From contig NZ_SORW01000044.1 of assembly GCF_004405105.1 (NCBI RefSeq), positions 177,513 through 239,778 on the forward strand: 62,266 nt of DNA. Direction: 5' to 3'. Positions 33,998 through 42,905 of this stretch are shown here, one piece after another. Origin of the DNA: Jeotgalibacillus sp. R-1-5s-1 (GTDB taxonomy: Bacteria > Bacillota > Bacilli > Bacillales > Jeotgalibacillaceae). A program made the translations under genes and the position numbers. The notes beneath the pieces were generated by a model. It saw nothing but the letters and a program-made list of their open reading frames with translations, was not told the DNA's origin and did not search any database. Numbering within the stretch: position 1 is the first letter of the stretch; every line of letters begins with the position of its first letter.

Positions 33998-34027
33998 TAT
34001 TTTTTTGCCTCCTATATATTTTGTAAA

Positions 34028-34060
34028 TGTAGACTTCAGGGACAGACCTCAAGTCTACGC
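34028..34060. repeat. GTAGAC palindromic repeat
   Basis: GTAGACTTCAGG...CCTCAAGTCTACGC, an imperfect hairpin of about 13 bp directly at the 3' end of the gene at 34060. Confidence 0.7.
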
Positions 34061-34380
34061 TAATCCAACAACGGAATGATGTACATTACTGCTTCTTCGT
34101 ATGGGTGAATGTCTTTAACGATTTGTTTTGCCAGTGCAAGTTTGTCAATTGGGCATCTGAACTCCATTTTGCATTCTTCTCCGAAGGATATTTCGTTTTG
34201 ATTTCCGTTGAAAGGTTTGGCGGTGTTTAGTGGCCGCCAGTAGCCTTTTGTATGAGTATAGGACAGAACATGGTCGTAATGTCCGACATGCAAAATGCCG
34301 GCATCATTCAGACGGTTTCGTAACGGAATTATGATGTCCTCAGGGAGTAATACTTCAATTTTTACAAATGAGAATCTCAA
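34060..34380 (-). CDS. Stand-alone NIF3-insert/CutA-like domain protein (YqfO03-like)
   Basis: A 106-residue protein resembling the PII/CutA-like domain inserted in YqfO-type Nif3 proteins: V-K-I-E-V-L-L-P-E at the start, G-x-Y-D-H-V near 34-39, and the C-terminal signature I-H-P-Y-E-E-A-V-M-Y. It probably forms trimers. Function unknown. TTG start is tentative: AAAGGATAGAGGAAG precedes it. A full Nif3 protein lacking this insert is encoded at 45422. Confidence 0.65.
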   Translation of the reverse strand: MRFSFVKIEVLLPEDIIIPLRNRLNDAGILHVGHYDHVLSYTHTKGYWRPLNTAKPFNGNQNEISFGEECKMEFRCPIDKLALAKQIVKDIHPYEEAVMYIIPLLD

Positions 34381-34476
34381 CTTCCTCTATCCTTTCATCG
34401 CTTTTTCCTGATATAGTCATTAGTATACTAAAATGAGGAAAAAGTTTCATAATCCGTTTAAAAAGTTGGTGTGAAG

Positions 34477-34950
34477 ATGAATATTTTTCTTGTAGCGTTG
34501 AACGATGCTGATTTAAAAGCAGTTTATGAGTTTGAAAAAATGAACCGTGCTTATTTCGCCCGGTTTATTCCGGACAGAGGGGATGACTATTTTGAACAGG
34601 ACTTTTTCCGGGAGCAGTACCAGTATCTGTTAAATGAGCAGCTTGAAGGACAGTCTGAATTTTATCTGATCAAAAACGATCGTGGCCGGGTTATTGGCCG
34701 GATGAATGTCGTTGAGATTAAAAACGCACGCGGTTTTCTTGGCTATCGCATTGGTGAGTCTGATGCAGGAAAAGGGGTAGCGTCTACTGCGCTTGAGCAG
34801 CTTCTCAGGAAAGACCTGAGCGTAACGAGGATGATTGGCAAAACAACTCCGGACAATATCGGCTCCCAGCGCGTCATGGAAAAGAACGGCTTCCGCAGGA
34901 CACATGAGGACGATGACTTTGTTTATTTTGAATGGATGAAGATGAGCTGA
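34477..34950 (+). CDS. GNAT acetyltransferase (RimJ/RimL-like)
   Basis: A 157-residue GNAT with acetyl-CoA loop I-G-E-S-D-A-G-K-G-V-A-S-T-A (about 98-111) and C-terminal signature N-I-G-S-Q-R-V-M-E-K-N-G-F. The ATG at 34477 is preceded by a weak site; an in-frame GTG at 34471 is an alternative. Substrate unknown. Confidence 0.82.
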   Translation: MNIFLVALNDADLKAVYEFEKMNRAYFARFIPDRGDDYFEQDFFREQYQYLLNEQLEGQSEFYLIKNDRGRVIGRMNVVEIKNARGFLGYRIGESDAGKGVASTALEQLLRKDLSVTRMIGKTTPDNIGSQRVMEKNGFRRTHEDDDFVYFEWMKMS

Positions 34951-34956
34951 GTGAAG

Positions 34957-34985
34957 AGTGGGGGTCTGTCCCTGGGTCTACGCTA
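34957..34985. repeat. GTAGAC-type repeat fragment
   Basis: GTGGGGGTCTGTCCCTGGGTCTACGCT, the reverse-oriented half of the GTAGAC repeat, immediately upstream of array B copy 2. Confidence 0.6.
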
Positions 34986-34986
34986 A

Positions 34987-35185
34987 ATGGGAATGTACGG
35001 TTCACGGCAGTTTTTGTATCGAATCAACTTTTTATTGTCGTGTTCCAGAAAATATATGTATCGTTCCAGATTTTTATTGTATCGTTCACCTTTTACCAGA
35101 GAGTTTTTGTTTTGTTCGACACTTGAATTGTATCGCTAGCCATCATAATTGTACTGTTTCAAAATGGAAATGTATCGTTCCGTTG
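34987..35185 (+). repeat. Phased 21-bp array, family B copy 2
   Basis: TGT of the word TGTATCGTTC falls at 34994, 35015, 35036, 35057, 35078, 35108, 35129, 35150 and 35171: steps 21, 21, 21, 21, 30, 21, 21, 21. One plus-strand frame is open through the whole array and would give 7-residue repeats beginning C-I-V with a single 10-residue unit. It begins TGGGAATGTAC like copy 1. Confidence 0.92.
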
Positions 35186-35196
35186 TTCCACACAAC

Positions 35197-35276
35197 CGTA
35201 GAGTCAGTGTCTGTCCCTAAACCCTACAATAAAGGGGGACAGAGCCTGGCGAAAGGAACGGCCGCTCCGTCCCCGC
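35197..35276. repeat. GTAGAC and GCTCCGTCCCC palindromic repeats
   Basis: A degraded GTAGAC repeat (35197-35229) is followed by GGGGGACAGAGCC...GGCCGCTCCGTCCCC (35233-35273), a strong hairpin of the same class as 22213 and 47935. Confidence 0.65.
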
Positions 35277-35344
35277 GACTCTCCATCTCTTGACAATCTC
35301 CAACGACTTAGCATAAGCTATGTCTAACAAAACCCAATGTTTAA

Positions 35345-35600
35345 CATTCGATGACGAGAAAGAGTAGCGATGGTGCTGAAGCAAAGAGAGCTGACGGTTG
35401 GTGTGAGTCAGTGTTCAGGCGATTGTGAAGATCCTCTCCGAGAAGCGGTGCTGAGTGTGTTTAGGTGCCGACGGGATTCCGCCGTTACAAGGAACGCGTA
35501 TGATGGTACGTTGAATGAGTGTCCGGGATGTTTTCCGGGAATCAGGGTGGTAACGCGGGCTAAGCTCGTCCCTAACGTTTGTTTAGGGGCGGGCTTTTTT
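35345..35600 (+). ncRNA. T-box leader of ileS (isoleucine)
   Basis: A classical T-box. Stem I carries the AGAGAG bulge segment (35385-35390), a GGTTGGTGTGAGTC region and the specifier ATC (35431-35433), an isoleucine codon, in GAAG-ATC-CTCTCCGAG. The T-box core AGGGTGGTAACGCGG (35544-35558) has TGGT to pair with tRNA ACCA. A 12 bp terminator (35564-35575 with 35583-35594) ends in TTTTTT. Uncharged tRNA-Ile should block the terminator and allow ileS transcription. Confidence 0.93.
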
Positions 35601-35624
35601 GTATGCAAAAAAGGAGGAACGGAT

Positions 35625-38600
35625 ATGGTTAGAAGTCAAATGCAGGAGACGGCAACGGAGCGTGAGAAGCGGGTTCAGGACTACTGGAGCGAGCAGCAGG
35701 TTTTTCAGCAGTCGATTGATCAGCGGGAGGGAAAAGAGACCTTTGTCTTTTATGAAGGCCCTCCAACGGCGAATGGTCTGCCGCATGCCGGTCACGTGCT
35801 GGGCCGTGTGATCAAGGATTTTGTTGCGCGTTATAAAACGATGAGCGGTTATCAGGTTTTAAGAAAAGCCGGGTGGGATACGCATGGCCTGCCGGTTGAG
35901 CTTGGAGTGGAGAAGAAGCTTGGCCTTTCCGGTAAACGTGAGATTGAGGAATATGGTGTGGAAAAATTTATTGAGGAGTGCAAGAAAAGTGTTTTCGATT
36001 ACGAGCGGCAGTGGAGAACATTTACCGACGCGATTGGCTACTGGGTGGATATGGAGAAGCCATATGTCACGCTGGAAAATCGCTATATCGAAAGCGTCTG
36101 GCATATCCTTTCGAGTATTCATAAACGCGGTCTTTTAGAACAGGGACACCGGGTCGTCCCATACTGTCCGAGCTGTCAGACCTCCCTCAGCTCACATGAG
36201 GTTGCACAGGGCTACAAGGATGTGAAGGACCTTTCTGTAACGGCAAAATTTAAAGTCAAAGGGACCGAAGATGAATACTTCCTTGGCTGGACCACAACGC
36301 CGTGGACGCTGCCATCTAATGTAGCGCTAGCTGTGAATCGTGATCTCGATTATGTAAAAGTGAAGCAGGGTGAAGAGGTTTATATCGTCGCGAAAAATCT
36401 TGCAGACAAGGTTTTTAAAGACAGCTTTGAAGTCGTGAGCGAGCATAAAGGAAGTGACTTCACCGGGTTATCTTATGAGCCACCATTGCAATATCTTACG
36501 CTTGAAAAAGGACACGAAGTCATCGCTGCTGATTTTGTCACGGATGACAGCGGAACAGGTATCGTTCACCTGGCTCCGGCGCATGGTGAGGACGATTATC
36601 AGGCGATCAAGGACAGCGGGCTTGATTTTGTCAAAGTAGTCGATGAAGCAGGACGTTACACAGCTGAAGTGACCCCATTTGCAGGGGAAAAGGCGAAGGA
36701 TCAGGATGTGGCGATCATCAAGCTGCTTGCTGAGAATGGCCGCCTGTTTGAAAAAGAGAAATATGAGCACAGCTACCCGCACTGCTGGCGCTGTGATTCT
36801 GCCCTGATTTATTATGCGATGGAGGGCTGGTTTATCAAAACAACCGCGATTAAGGATACGATCATTGCCAATAATCAGTCTGTCGAGTGGCACCCGGGGC
36901 ATATGAAAGACGGCCGTTTCGGTAAGTTCCTTGATAGTATGGTCGATTGGAATCTCGGGCGGAACCGCTATTGGGGCACGCCGCTGAATGTCTGGGTATG
37001 TGAGGATTGCGGGCATCAGCATGCACCTGACAGCGTGGCAGATCTAAGGCATCATGCCGAACAGGAAATCAGTGAGGACCTTGATTTGCACAAGCCTTAC
37101 GTGGACCGGATCACCTTGACGTGTCCATCATGTGCAGGGTCCATGACGCGCACAAAAGAGGTGATTGATGTCTGGTTTGACAGCGGCTCGATGCCGTTTG
37201 CCCAGTATCATTACCCGTTTGAAAATAAAGAGCTGTTTGAAAAGCAATTCCCGGCTGATGTGATTGCTGAAGGGGTCGATCAGACGCGCGGCTGGTTTTA
37301 CAGCCTGCTGACCGTTTCCTCGCTTTTCACTGGGAAAGCGCCTTATAAACGCGTGCTGTCACTCGGACATATCCTGGATGAGGACGGCCGTAAAATGTCT
37401 AAAAGTAAAGGCAACGTCATCAATCCGATGGAGCTGGTCGAACAATACGGAGCAGATGCACTGCGCTGGGCGCTTTTAGCTGATAGTGCACCATGGAACA
37501 ACAAGCGTTTTTCAGCAAATCTTGTTGCACAGGCAAAATCGAAGCTTGTTGATACACTGCATAACGTTCATTCGTTCTATTCGCTTTATGCAGAGATCGA
37601 CGGCTTTGACCCGGCTGTTCATGGGAAAGGCGAGCAGGCACTTTTAGATCAATGGGTGCTGTCGAGGCTGAATACAGTAACGGTGAAGGTGAAAAAGCAT
37701 CTGGATGACTACGACTTTACAGCAGGTGCACGGGAGCTGTCTGTGTTTGTAGATGAGCTGAGCAACTGGTATATCAGACGTTCACGCGACCGTTTCTGGG
37801 GAGAGGGGTTAGACGATGATAAGCGCGCTGCCTATCACACACTCCACACTGTCCTTGTAAATGTGAGTCGTCTGCTGGCACCTTTTACACCGTTTATCGC
37901 AGAGGATATTCACGTACACTTGACTGGAAAAAGTGTGCACTTATCAGAATTTCCACAGGCTGACCTGAATCTGGTCAATGAACAGCTTGAAGCGGATATG
38001 GATCGTGTGCTGCAGGTCGTGGAGCTGTCCCGTCAGCTGCGCAATACAACAAACCTGAAAACAAAGCAGCCGCTCGCAAAAGTGACCTTGATCGGGTCAA
38101 AAGAAGAAACCGATCCGCTGAGAAAATATGAAGCGATTGTGATGGACGAAATCAATGTAAAAGCGGTAGAGCTGAGTCAGGAAGCGGGTGAGGCTGTACG
38201 CTACGAAGTGAAGCTGAACTTCCCGACCGCAGGACCGAAGCTCGGCAAAAAAGTCGGTGCGGTTCAAAAAGCACTGCAGCAGCTGAGCTCAGAGGAAGCG
38301 AGGGGCGTTGCGCAGAAGGGGTATGCGGACGTCGAAGGAGAGAGAATTGAAGCAGAAGATCTCCAGATCCGCCAGCAGGCAGACGAAGGACTCGAGCTCG
38401 CCTCCAATGCCGTCTACACCGTCCTGCTTGACACTGTCTTAACAGAGGAACTGAAAGCAGAAGGACTCGCACGGGAACTAATCAGAGGCGTCCAGCAATA
38501 CCGGAAAGAACTCAACCTTCCCGTCGACCAGCGCGTCACACTCAGCTTCCATACAAACGACCAAATCAAACACGTCATCACCACCCACCAGCAGCTACTC

Positions 38601-38699
38601 GAAAACAACCTGCTGCTGAAAACCATCAAATTTGAACAAAAGAATGATATGAAAACTTTGGAATTTGATGGGCATCGCGTTGAGATTGCCATAGAATAA
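35625..38699 (+). CDS. ileS: Isoleucyl-tRNA synthetase, type 2 (mupirocin-insensitive class)
   Basis: A 1024-residue class I synthetase. The HIGH motif is H54-A-G-H57 in P-H-A-G-H-V-L-G-R, the KMSKS motif is K590-M-S-K-S594. The N-terminus ([11 protein letters not shown]), the extra length over the roughly 920 residues of standard Firmicute IleRS, and the long C-terminus match the eukaryote-like IleRS2 class, which resists pseudomonic acid. The canonical HxGH suggests ordinary rather than extreme resistance. The start at 35625 follows AAAGGAGG; an upstream open stretch from 35370 lies in the T-box. Confidence 0.95.
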   Translation: MVRSQMQETATEREKRVQDYWSEQQVFQQSIDQREGKETFVFYEGPPTANGLPHAGHVLGRVIKDFVARYKTMSGYQVLRKAGWDTHGLPVELGVEKKLGLSGKREIEEYGVEKFIEECKKSVFDYERQWRTFTDAIGYWVDMEKPYVTLENRYIESVWHILSSIHKRGLLEQGHRVVPYCPSCQTSLSSHEVAQGYKDVKDLSVTAKFKVKGTEDEYFLGWTTTPWTLPSNVALAVNRDLDYVKVKQGEEVYIVAKNLADKVFKDSFEVVSEHKGSDFTGLSYEPPLQYLTLEKGHEVIAADFVTDDSGTGIVHLAPAHGEDDYQAIKDSGLDFVKVVDEAGRYTAEVTPFAGEKAKDQDVAIIKLLAENGRLFEKEKYEHSYPHCWRCDSALIYYAMEGWFIKTTAIKDTIIANNQSVEWHPGHMKDGRFGKFLDSMVDWNLGRNRYWGTPLNVWVCEDCGHQHAPDSVADLRHHAEQEISEDLDLHKPYVDRITLTCPSCAGSMTRTKEVIDVWFDSGSMPFAQYHYPFENKELFEKQFPADVIAEGVDQTRGWFYSLLTVSSLFTGKAPYKRVLSLGHILDEDGRKMSKSKGNVINPMELVEQYGADALRWALLADSAPWNNKRFSANLVAQAKSKLVDTLHNVHSFYSLYAEIDGFDPAVHGKGEQALLDQWVLSRLNTVTVKVKKHLDDYDFTAGARELSVFVDELSNWYIRRSRDRFWGEGLDDDKRAAYHTLHTVLVNVSRLLAPFTPFIAEDIHVHLTGKSVHLSEFPQADLNLVNEQLEADMDRVLQVVELSRQLRNTTNLKTKQPLAKVTLIGSKEETDPLRKYEAIVMDEINVKAVELSQEAGEAVRYEVKLNFPTAGPKLGKKVGAVQKALQQLSSEEARGVAQKGYADVEGERIEAEDLQIRQQADEGLELASNAVYTVLLDTVLTEELKAEGLARELIRGVQQYRKELNLPVDQRVTLSFHTNDQIKHVITTHQQLLENNLLLKTIKFEQKNDMKTLEFDGHRVEIAIE

Positions 38700-38700
38700 A

Positions 38701-38745
38701 AAGAGTGTAGACATGGGGTCTGTCCTCATGTCTACACTCTTACTT
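38701..38745. repeat. GTAGAC palindromic repeat acting as ileS terminator
   Basis: AGTGTAGACATG pairs perfectly with CATGTCTACACT around GGGTCTGTCCT. It is the most symmetrical copy of the class. It lies 4 bases after the ileS stop, though no long T run follows. Confidence 0.8.
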
Positions 38746-38763
38746 CATTAAGGGGGAGAATGC

Positions 38764-39330
38764 ATGGTTAACATCTTTTGGGGGTTACTTTTGATCTTTT
38801 TCAATCCGAATCTTAACTTTCTTGATCTCGGTGTGATCGATTACTTGTGCAATATACTTGGATATGCGCTGATCTGGTCCGGGATCAGGGTGATGGAAAA
38901 GCAGTATACCGGGGCATCAAAGATCCAGCCATACGTCCTGTTCATGATCATTCATAGCGCGGTCTTTTTTCTGCTGAGCGTTTTCGGGTACTCACCTGTT
39001 CATCTTCCATTGAATACAGATTGGGCCATCATTACAGTCGTTGGACTGGCGTTGATGATCACGGGTATGTTCATGGTGTTTGTGATTATTTCCATGCTGA
39101 TTAAAGTTGTTGAGGAGGATGAAAACAGCTCAGTATCTGTTAGAAAGTTAAAAACCATTTGTGCAGGGTTGATGTTAATTTTTACTCTGGTAGCAGTCAG
39201 CTACTTCTTATTCCAGGCAGTTCCGGGTGTCTCGGTGACGCTGACGGCTGTTTTATTGATATTGAAGGGTGCATTTCTGTTTCAGTTTTATCGTGGGTTT
39301 GTTCGTGAGTGGAAGGTGGTGGGGCTGTAA
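38764..39330 (+). CDS. Polytopic membrane protein of unknown function
   Basis: A 188-residue protein with five to six hydrophobic spans and a charged loop near 120-130 (V-E-E-D-E-N-S-S-V-S-V-R-K-L-K). It lacks recognisable enzyme motifs. AAGGGGGAG lies 8 bases before the ATG. It stands alone between ileS and a repeat-rich gap. Confidence 0.7.
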   Translation: MVNIFWGLLLIFFNPNLNFLDLGVIDYLCNILGYALIWSGIRVMEKQYTGASKIQPYVLFMIIHSAVFFLLSVFGYSPVHLPLNTDWAIITVVGLALMITGMFMVFVIISMLIKVVEEDENSSVSVRKLKTICAGLMLIFTLVAVSYFLFQAVPGVSVTLTAVLLILKGAFLFQFYRGFVREWKVVGL

Positions 39331-39344
39331 GTGAACATGTCGAA

Positions 39345-39376
39345 TGAAACAAGATATACGTCCTTGTGTTTCTCTT
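39345..39376. repeat. AGATATACGTCC repeat, copy 1
   Basis: GTCGAATGAAACAAGATATACGTCC, followed by TTGTGTTTC. The second copy at 39938 is inverted against itself, forming a complete hairpin. Confidence 0.6.
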
Positions 39377-39378
39377 AG

Positions 39379-39430
39379 TTTGCCGCGAAACCAGCTTTAT
39401 GTGATCAGTCAGTTGGGCTTCGCGTCAAAA
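39379..39430. repeat. GCCGCG box 3
   Basis: TTTGCCGCGAA at the left and TTCGCGTCAAAA at the right, 52 bp in all. It lies 4 bases upstream of array B copy 3. Confidence 0.75.
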
Positions 39431-39433
39431 GGA

Positions 39434-39622
39434 TCGATACAAATCATTTGTGGGACAATACAATAATAATTTGAAACAGTACAAAAAGCTTTTGCAGCGA
39501 GACAATTAAGGTCGTTCACATTGTCAACGATACAAATATTTTTTAGAACAGAACATTTATTTAATGGCTCGATACATAAAAAAATTGAAACGATTGAATG
39601 AATGTTGAGAACGATACAAAAG
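39434..39622 (-). repeat. Phased 21-bp array, family B copy 3
   Basis: ACA of CGATACA (complement of TGTATCG) falls at 39439, 39460, 39481, 39502, 39532, 39553, 39574 and 39616, with a degenerate unit at 39595. Steps are 21, 21, 21, 30, 21, 21, then two of 21. On the minus strand the order is five, 30, four, as in copies 1 and 2. Confidence 0.88.
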
Positions 39623-39635
39623 CCCGCCGATCAAG

Positions 39636-39687
39636 TTTGCCGCGAAACCAACTGCTCGCAATTTACCGGCACGGCTTCGCGTCAAAC
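39636..39687. repeat. GCCGCG box 4
   Basis: TTTGCCGCGAA ... TTCGCGTCAAAC, 52 bp, separating array B copy 3 from array C copy 2. Confidence 0.75.
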
Positions 39688-39704
39688 GGTCACTGGGGTG
39701 GTTA

Positions 39705-39900
39705 CGGAGTGAAGGAATTATTGTCAGTAGTGAAGGAATCCGGATAAGAGAACGAAGGAATCCAAGTCTGGAGTGAAGGAAAAACAACCGCTCGAAGGTC
39801 TAGTGAACGAATAAAAATCCAGTAAGAAGGAATCAAATTTTGAAACGAGGGAATTAATTTTTCAAAAGCCTGAATAACTCAAGCGAGTGAAGGGATCCAG
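39705..39900 (-). repeat. Phased 21-bp array, family C copy 2
   Basis: GAAGGAAT-type words (plus strand) at 39711, 39732, 39754, 39775, then 39805, 39826, 39847, 39868 and 39889: steps 21, 22, 21, 30, 21, 21, 21, 21. Its step pattern is identical to copy 3 at 49632 and much of its sequence can be aligned with that copy. Confidence 0.9.
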
Positions 39901-39937
39901 CTCAGGCCCGTCAATCCCATCTGCCTGTTCAAAAAGG

Positions 39938-39987
39938 GACGTATATCTTGTTTCGTACATCGAACGAAACAAGATATACGTCCCTAT
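39938..39987. repeat. AGATATACGTCC repeat, copy 2 (inverted pair)
   Basis: AGGGACGTATATCTTGTTTCG (39936-39956) and its complement ending at 39986 form a hairpin with about 20 paired bases and a short loop, next to the end of the SAP-domain gene. Confidence 0.7.
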
Positions 39988-39994
39988 GTTTCCA

Positions 39995-40558
39995 TTAATG
40001 AATGTACTTGTTGCTGCCAGGAAGTTTTTTGATCTTGTTCCAGGCTTCAATCGCTTCCTCGCGACTTTTTCCTTGATTATTTGGGTCAGCAAAAAAGTCA
40101 TGAATAAACTGATTGTATTCGAATTGAGGAGCAATTTCCTTCTTATACGACGGGTCTTTCTTTCGTTCTTCTTCCTTATACCAGGCATCTACAACATCTC
40201 GATACGTTTTTCCGATGTTGTTTTTTAAATAGTTTTGGATATAGGTAGAAAAATGAAAGTGAGGGATCACGGTTTTGAAAAAGGCTCTCACATTCTGACT
40301 ACATCGATGATTTTCTAGAATGACTGTATCAAGACTTAACTCCACCTGTGGCTCCGACTTGATATTTCCTTTTGATTTTCTAATTGGCTGTTCTATCTTT
40401 CCTGTAAGGAGAAACGTTTCAATCCGATCAGAAATCTCTATCTTTGAACCGGAAGTGCTTATACCGTTTTCTCTACAAAAAGACTGTAATTCCTCTTTCA
40501 ACCAATAAAAATCTTTAAAACTGATTAGACTAATCTCTTTTGTTAGAATAGGTCTCAT
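39995..40558 (-). CDS. SAP domain protein (DUF6434-like)
   Basis: A 187-residue cytosolic protein. The N-terminal SAP motif spans about residues 16-50 (L-K-E-E-L-Q-S-F-C-R-E-N-G-I-S-T-S-G-S-K), a helix-extended loop-helix DNA-binding fold. The second half has repeated F-x-x-N-x-x-x-H-F-F/Y segments and W-x-K or W-Y-K-E-E motifs, as in the DUF6434 domain. It may bind DNA; no target is known. GGGAGG lies 11 bases before the start. Confidence 0.8.
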   Translation of the reverse strand: MRPILTKEISLISFKDFYWLKEELQSFCRENGISTSGSKIEISDRIETFLLTGKIEQPIRKSKGNIKSEPQVELSLDTVILENHRCSQNVRAFFKTVIPHFHFSTYIQNYLKNNIGKTYRDVVDAWYKEEERKKDPSYKKEIAPQFEYNQFIHDFFADPNNQGKSREEAIEAWNKIKKLPGSNKYIH

Positions 40559-40582
40559 ATTCTAAAAATCCTCCCTTAAAAA

Positions 40583-41788
40583 TCACGCATAAGAGTGCAA
40601 ACCAGCGATGACCAGGTTGACAAAGACCTGATTGAAAACAATGGTGCCAAATCCGATGATGGCGAGCCAGGCTGTTTGTTCTCCCGCCCAGCCTCTGCCA
40701 AGACGCAGATGGAGGAAGGCAGCGTAAAACAGGAAGGTAATTAAGGCCCACACTTCTTTAGGGTCCCATCCCCAGAAGCGGGTCCAGGCAATCTGGGCCC
40801 AAATCATGGCAAAGAAAAGTCCGCCGAGTGCAAATAAAGGAAAACCGATCATGACTGAGCGATAAGAGATCTCATCCATTAAAGATAAGTCGACTTTATG
40901 CGTAAATGGCTGGAGCAGTTGAGCAATCTTTTTCCTCGTAATGATCCGGATGAAGAAGTAAAGGATGGATCCGGCAAGGAATGACCAAAGGACGGAATTT
41001 AGTTTAGCAGCGTCAATGATGTTTAGGATTTCAATTCCCCCACTAAAATGACTCGCTGGTTCATAGCTTCCCGGTGAATTCTCTAACACATGAACAGGCT
41101 CTGAATCAACTGGCAGGACGATGGCGGGCATTTGATAATCGTACACCTGCATTTCTCCATCCATATTTTCAAATTGATAGCTTGCCTGATAATCCATGAT
41201 TCTAAATGAAGAAGTAACCAATATAAAACCTATTACAACAACCATAAAATATAAGACCAACTCTAAAAAGAAAGAACTTTTGCTTTTTTCGTGCGTGTTC
41301 ACTTTTTTCAACAAGTAGATGAGCCCTGTGATAAAAGAAATTGATAATACGGCACTGGCAATGGCGACCGTCATGACGTGAATTGTTAACCAGTGACTTT
41401 GTAAGGCTGGAATAAGCGGAGACACGTCATTATGAAACATGCTTGCGTACGCAATGATTAGTAATGAAACAGGCAATACAAACAATCCAACGACTGCCTG
41501 GCGGTAAAGGTAATAAAAAACAAAAAAGCTTCCCACCAGCATCATGCCGAAGAAGGTTAAAAACTCATTCAGGTTGCTCACCGGTGCGTGGCCGGCTGCC
41601 ATCCACCTGAAAACAAAGTAATTCAGCTGTGCCAGAAACCCAATGACTGTCAAGGTCATGCCTATTTTAACCGCAACCTTTTTCCGTGATCGAACGGCAA
41701 TACCAAAAGGAATAATGGCAATTAAATATAAAATGAACGAAGCGTATAATGATGAACTGCTTAAAGATATCATGGAACCAGGTGACAT
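40583..41788 (-). CDS. CcsA/ResC-like cytochrome c biogenesis protein
   Basis: A 401-residue protein with about eight spans and the heme-handling motif F-W-G-W-D-P-K-E-V-W-A-L-I-T near 344-357, plus conserved His residues (N-E-F region, Q-S-H-W-L-T-I-H-V, L-H-L-R-L). CcsA-type proteins present heme outside the membrane for attachment to apocytochrome c together with ResB. No resB, resA or ccdA is seen nearby, and the extracytoplasmic loop (about 215-265) is long. Start supported by GAGGAGTG. Confidence 0.88.
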   Translation of the reverse strand: MSPGSMISLSSSSLYASFILYLIAIIPFGIAVRSRKKVAVKIGMTLTVIGFLAQLNYFVFRWMAAGHAPVSNLNEFLTFFGMMLVGSFFVFYYLYRQAVVGLFVLPVSLLIIAYASMFHNDVSPLIPALQSHWLTIHVMTVAIASAVLSISFITGLIYLLKKVNTHEKSKSSFFLELVLYFMVVVIGFILVTSSFRIMDYQASYQFENMDGEMQVYDYQMPAIVLPVDSEPVHVLENSPGSYEPASHFSGGIEILNIIDAAKLNSVLWSFLAGSILYFFIRIITRKKIAQLLQPFTHKVDLSLMDEISYRSVMIGFPLFALGGLFFAMIWAQIAWTRFWGWDPKEVWALITFLFYAAFLHLRLGRGWAGEQTAWLAIIGFGTIVFNQVFVNLVIAGLHSYA

Positions 41789-41908
41789 ATTGACACTCCT
41801 CTTTTGAAAAATAGGTAAGTAGACTCATCTTAACTATATCAATATTAAAGTCGAGGAGAGATGTAAAATAAGTCAATTATGTGTATGAATATGGAAATGA
41901 ATTAAACC

Positions 41909-42715
41909 TTATAAACCCAACCCTTCCCTCACCAATCCCAAAAAGTAACCCCGATTTTCCGGGTGGCAGGCGATAAAATAAGGGGTGTCGGATTTGATGC
42001 CTGTGAACTCGTTGCCATCGAAGTCGAATACGAGTGCGCCTGCTTCCCGGACCATGAGTAGTCCTGAGTAGAGGTCTTCTCCTTCGGAATTGTAGAGCAC
42101 GACCCCATCAATTTCACCCTTAGCCAGCAGTGCCCAGCATAAGGTTGGTGCCCATGTACGTAGCATGCGTTTACAGTTCAGGTCTAGGTGCTGGCGAAGC
42201 TGGACGGCTTTGGCTTCGTTTCGCACGGCATGTCCCTGAATCCAGGCGATGGTAAAGCGGTTAGGGTTCTGGCGCTTTTGGACCTGCATCGTCTGGCCGT
42301 TACAGGACGCACCTGCGAGTGTATCTGCCACATACAACCGGTCAATGACGGGTTCATAAATCACGCCAAGAACCGGCTGATTTTTATGTATTAAAGTTAT
42401 AGAGGATGAAAATACGGGCAGGCCGATCGCAAAGTTGTTCGTGCCATCAAGCGGATCCACTTGCCAGGTCCAGTCACTCTTCACGTCATTGTGACCTGAT
42501 TCCTCACTGATAATCGCATGGTCCGGAAATGACTTCGATAGCTGCTTTAGAATAATCGACTCCGCTGCGTGATCCGCTTCCGTCACCACATCACCGAATT
42601 CATCCTTTTCTGTAACCTGCACCGAACGGTCAAATGCCGACAGTGCAGCCTGTCCAGCCTCAACCACCACTTTTGAGGCAACCTCTCTTGCTTTGATTAA
42701 AACCTGTTCCATCAT
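41909..42715 (-). CDS. Inositol monophosphatase family protein
   Basis: A 268-residue Mg-dependent phosphatase (SuhB/IMPase fold). Metal site motifs are E-E-S-G-H (Glu), W-Q-V-D-P-L-D-G-T-N-N-F (two Asp) and the later S-E-G-E-D-L-Y-S-G segment, where the usual W-D is replaced by E-D. It removes phosphate from inositol phosphates, NADP or sugar phosphates. ATG at 42715 has a GGAAAG site 9 bases upstream; a GTG at 42721 is an alternative. Confidence 0.87.
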   Translation of the reverse strand: MMEQVLIKAREVASKVVVEAGQAALSAFDRSVQVTEKDEFGDVVTEADHAAESIILKQLSKSFPDHAIISEESGHNDVKSDWTWQVDPLDGTNNFAIGLPVFSSSITLIHKNQPVLGVIYEPVIDRLYVADTLAGASCNGQTMQVQKRQNPNRFTIAWIQGHAVRNEAKAVQLRQHLDLNCKRMLRTWAPTLCWALLAKGEIDGVVLYNSEGEDLYSGLLMVREAGALVFDFDGNEFTGIKSDTPYFIACHPENRGYFLGLVREGLGL

Positions 42716-42905
42716 TTTCACCGCTTTCCATTAAAATGGTTTTTTACTGCAGTTTAATGGTAGTGGCTACACTTCATGCTGTCAATGAAGCCAAAATAAT
42801 CAAATGCTTTTTTTGTTCAAATGATATGAATATTGAAAATACATTGACGCAGCTGAAAATGAACCTTCATAATTACTGTAAGAAATTTCTTTAGGAGGAG
42901 AATGG

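Noticed and set aside
35370-35624. An 85-codon extension of the ileS reading frame upstream of its start
   Set aside because: This stretch is the T-box leader with specifier, T-box core and terminator; AAAGGAGG directly before 35625 marks the real start.
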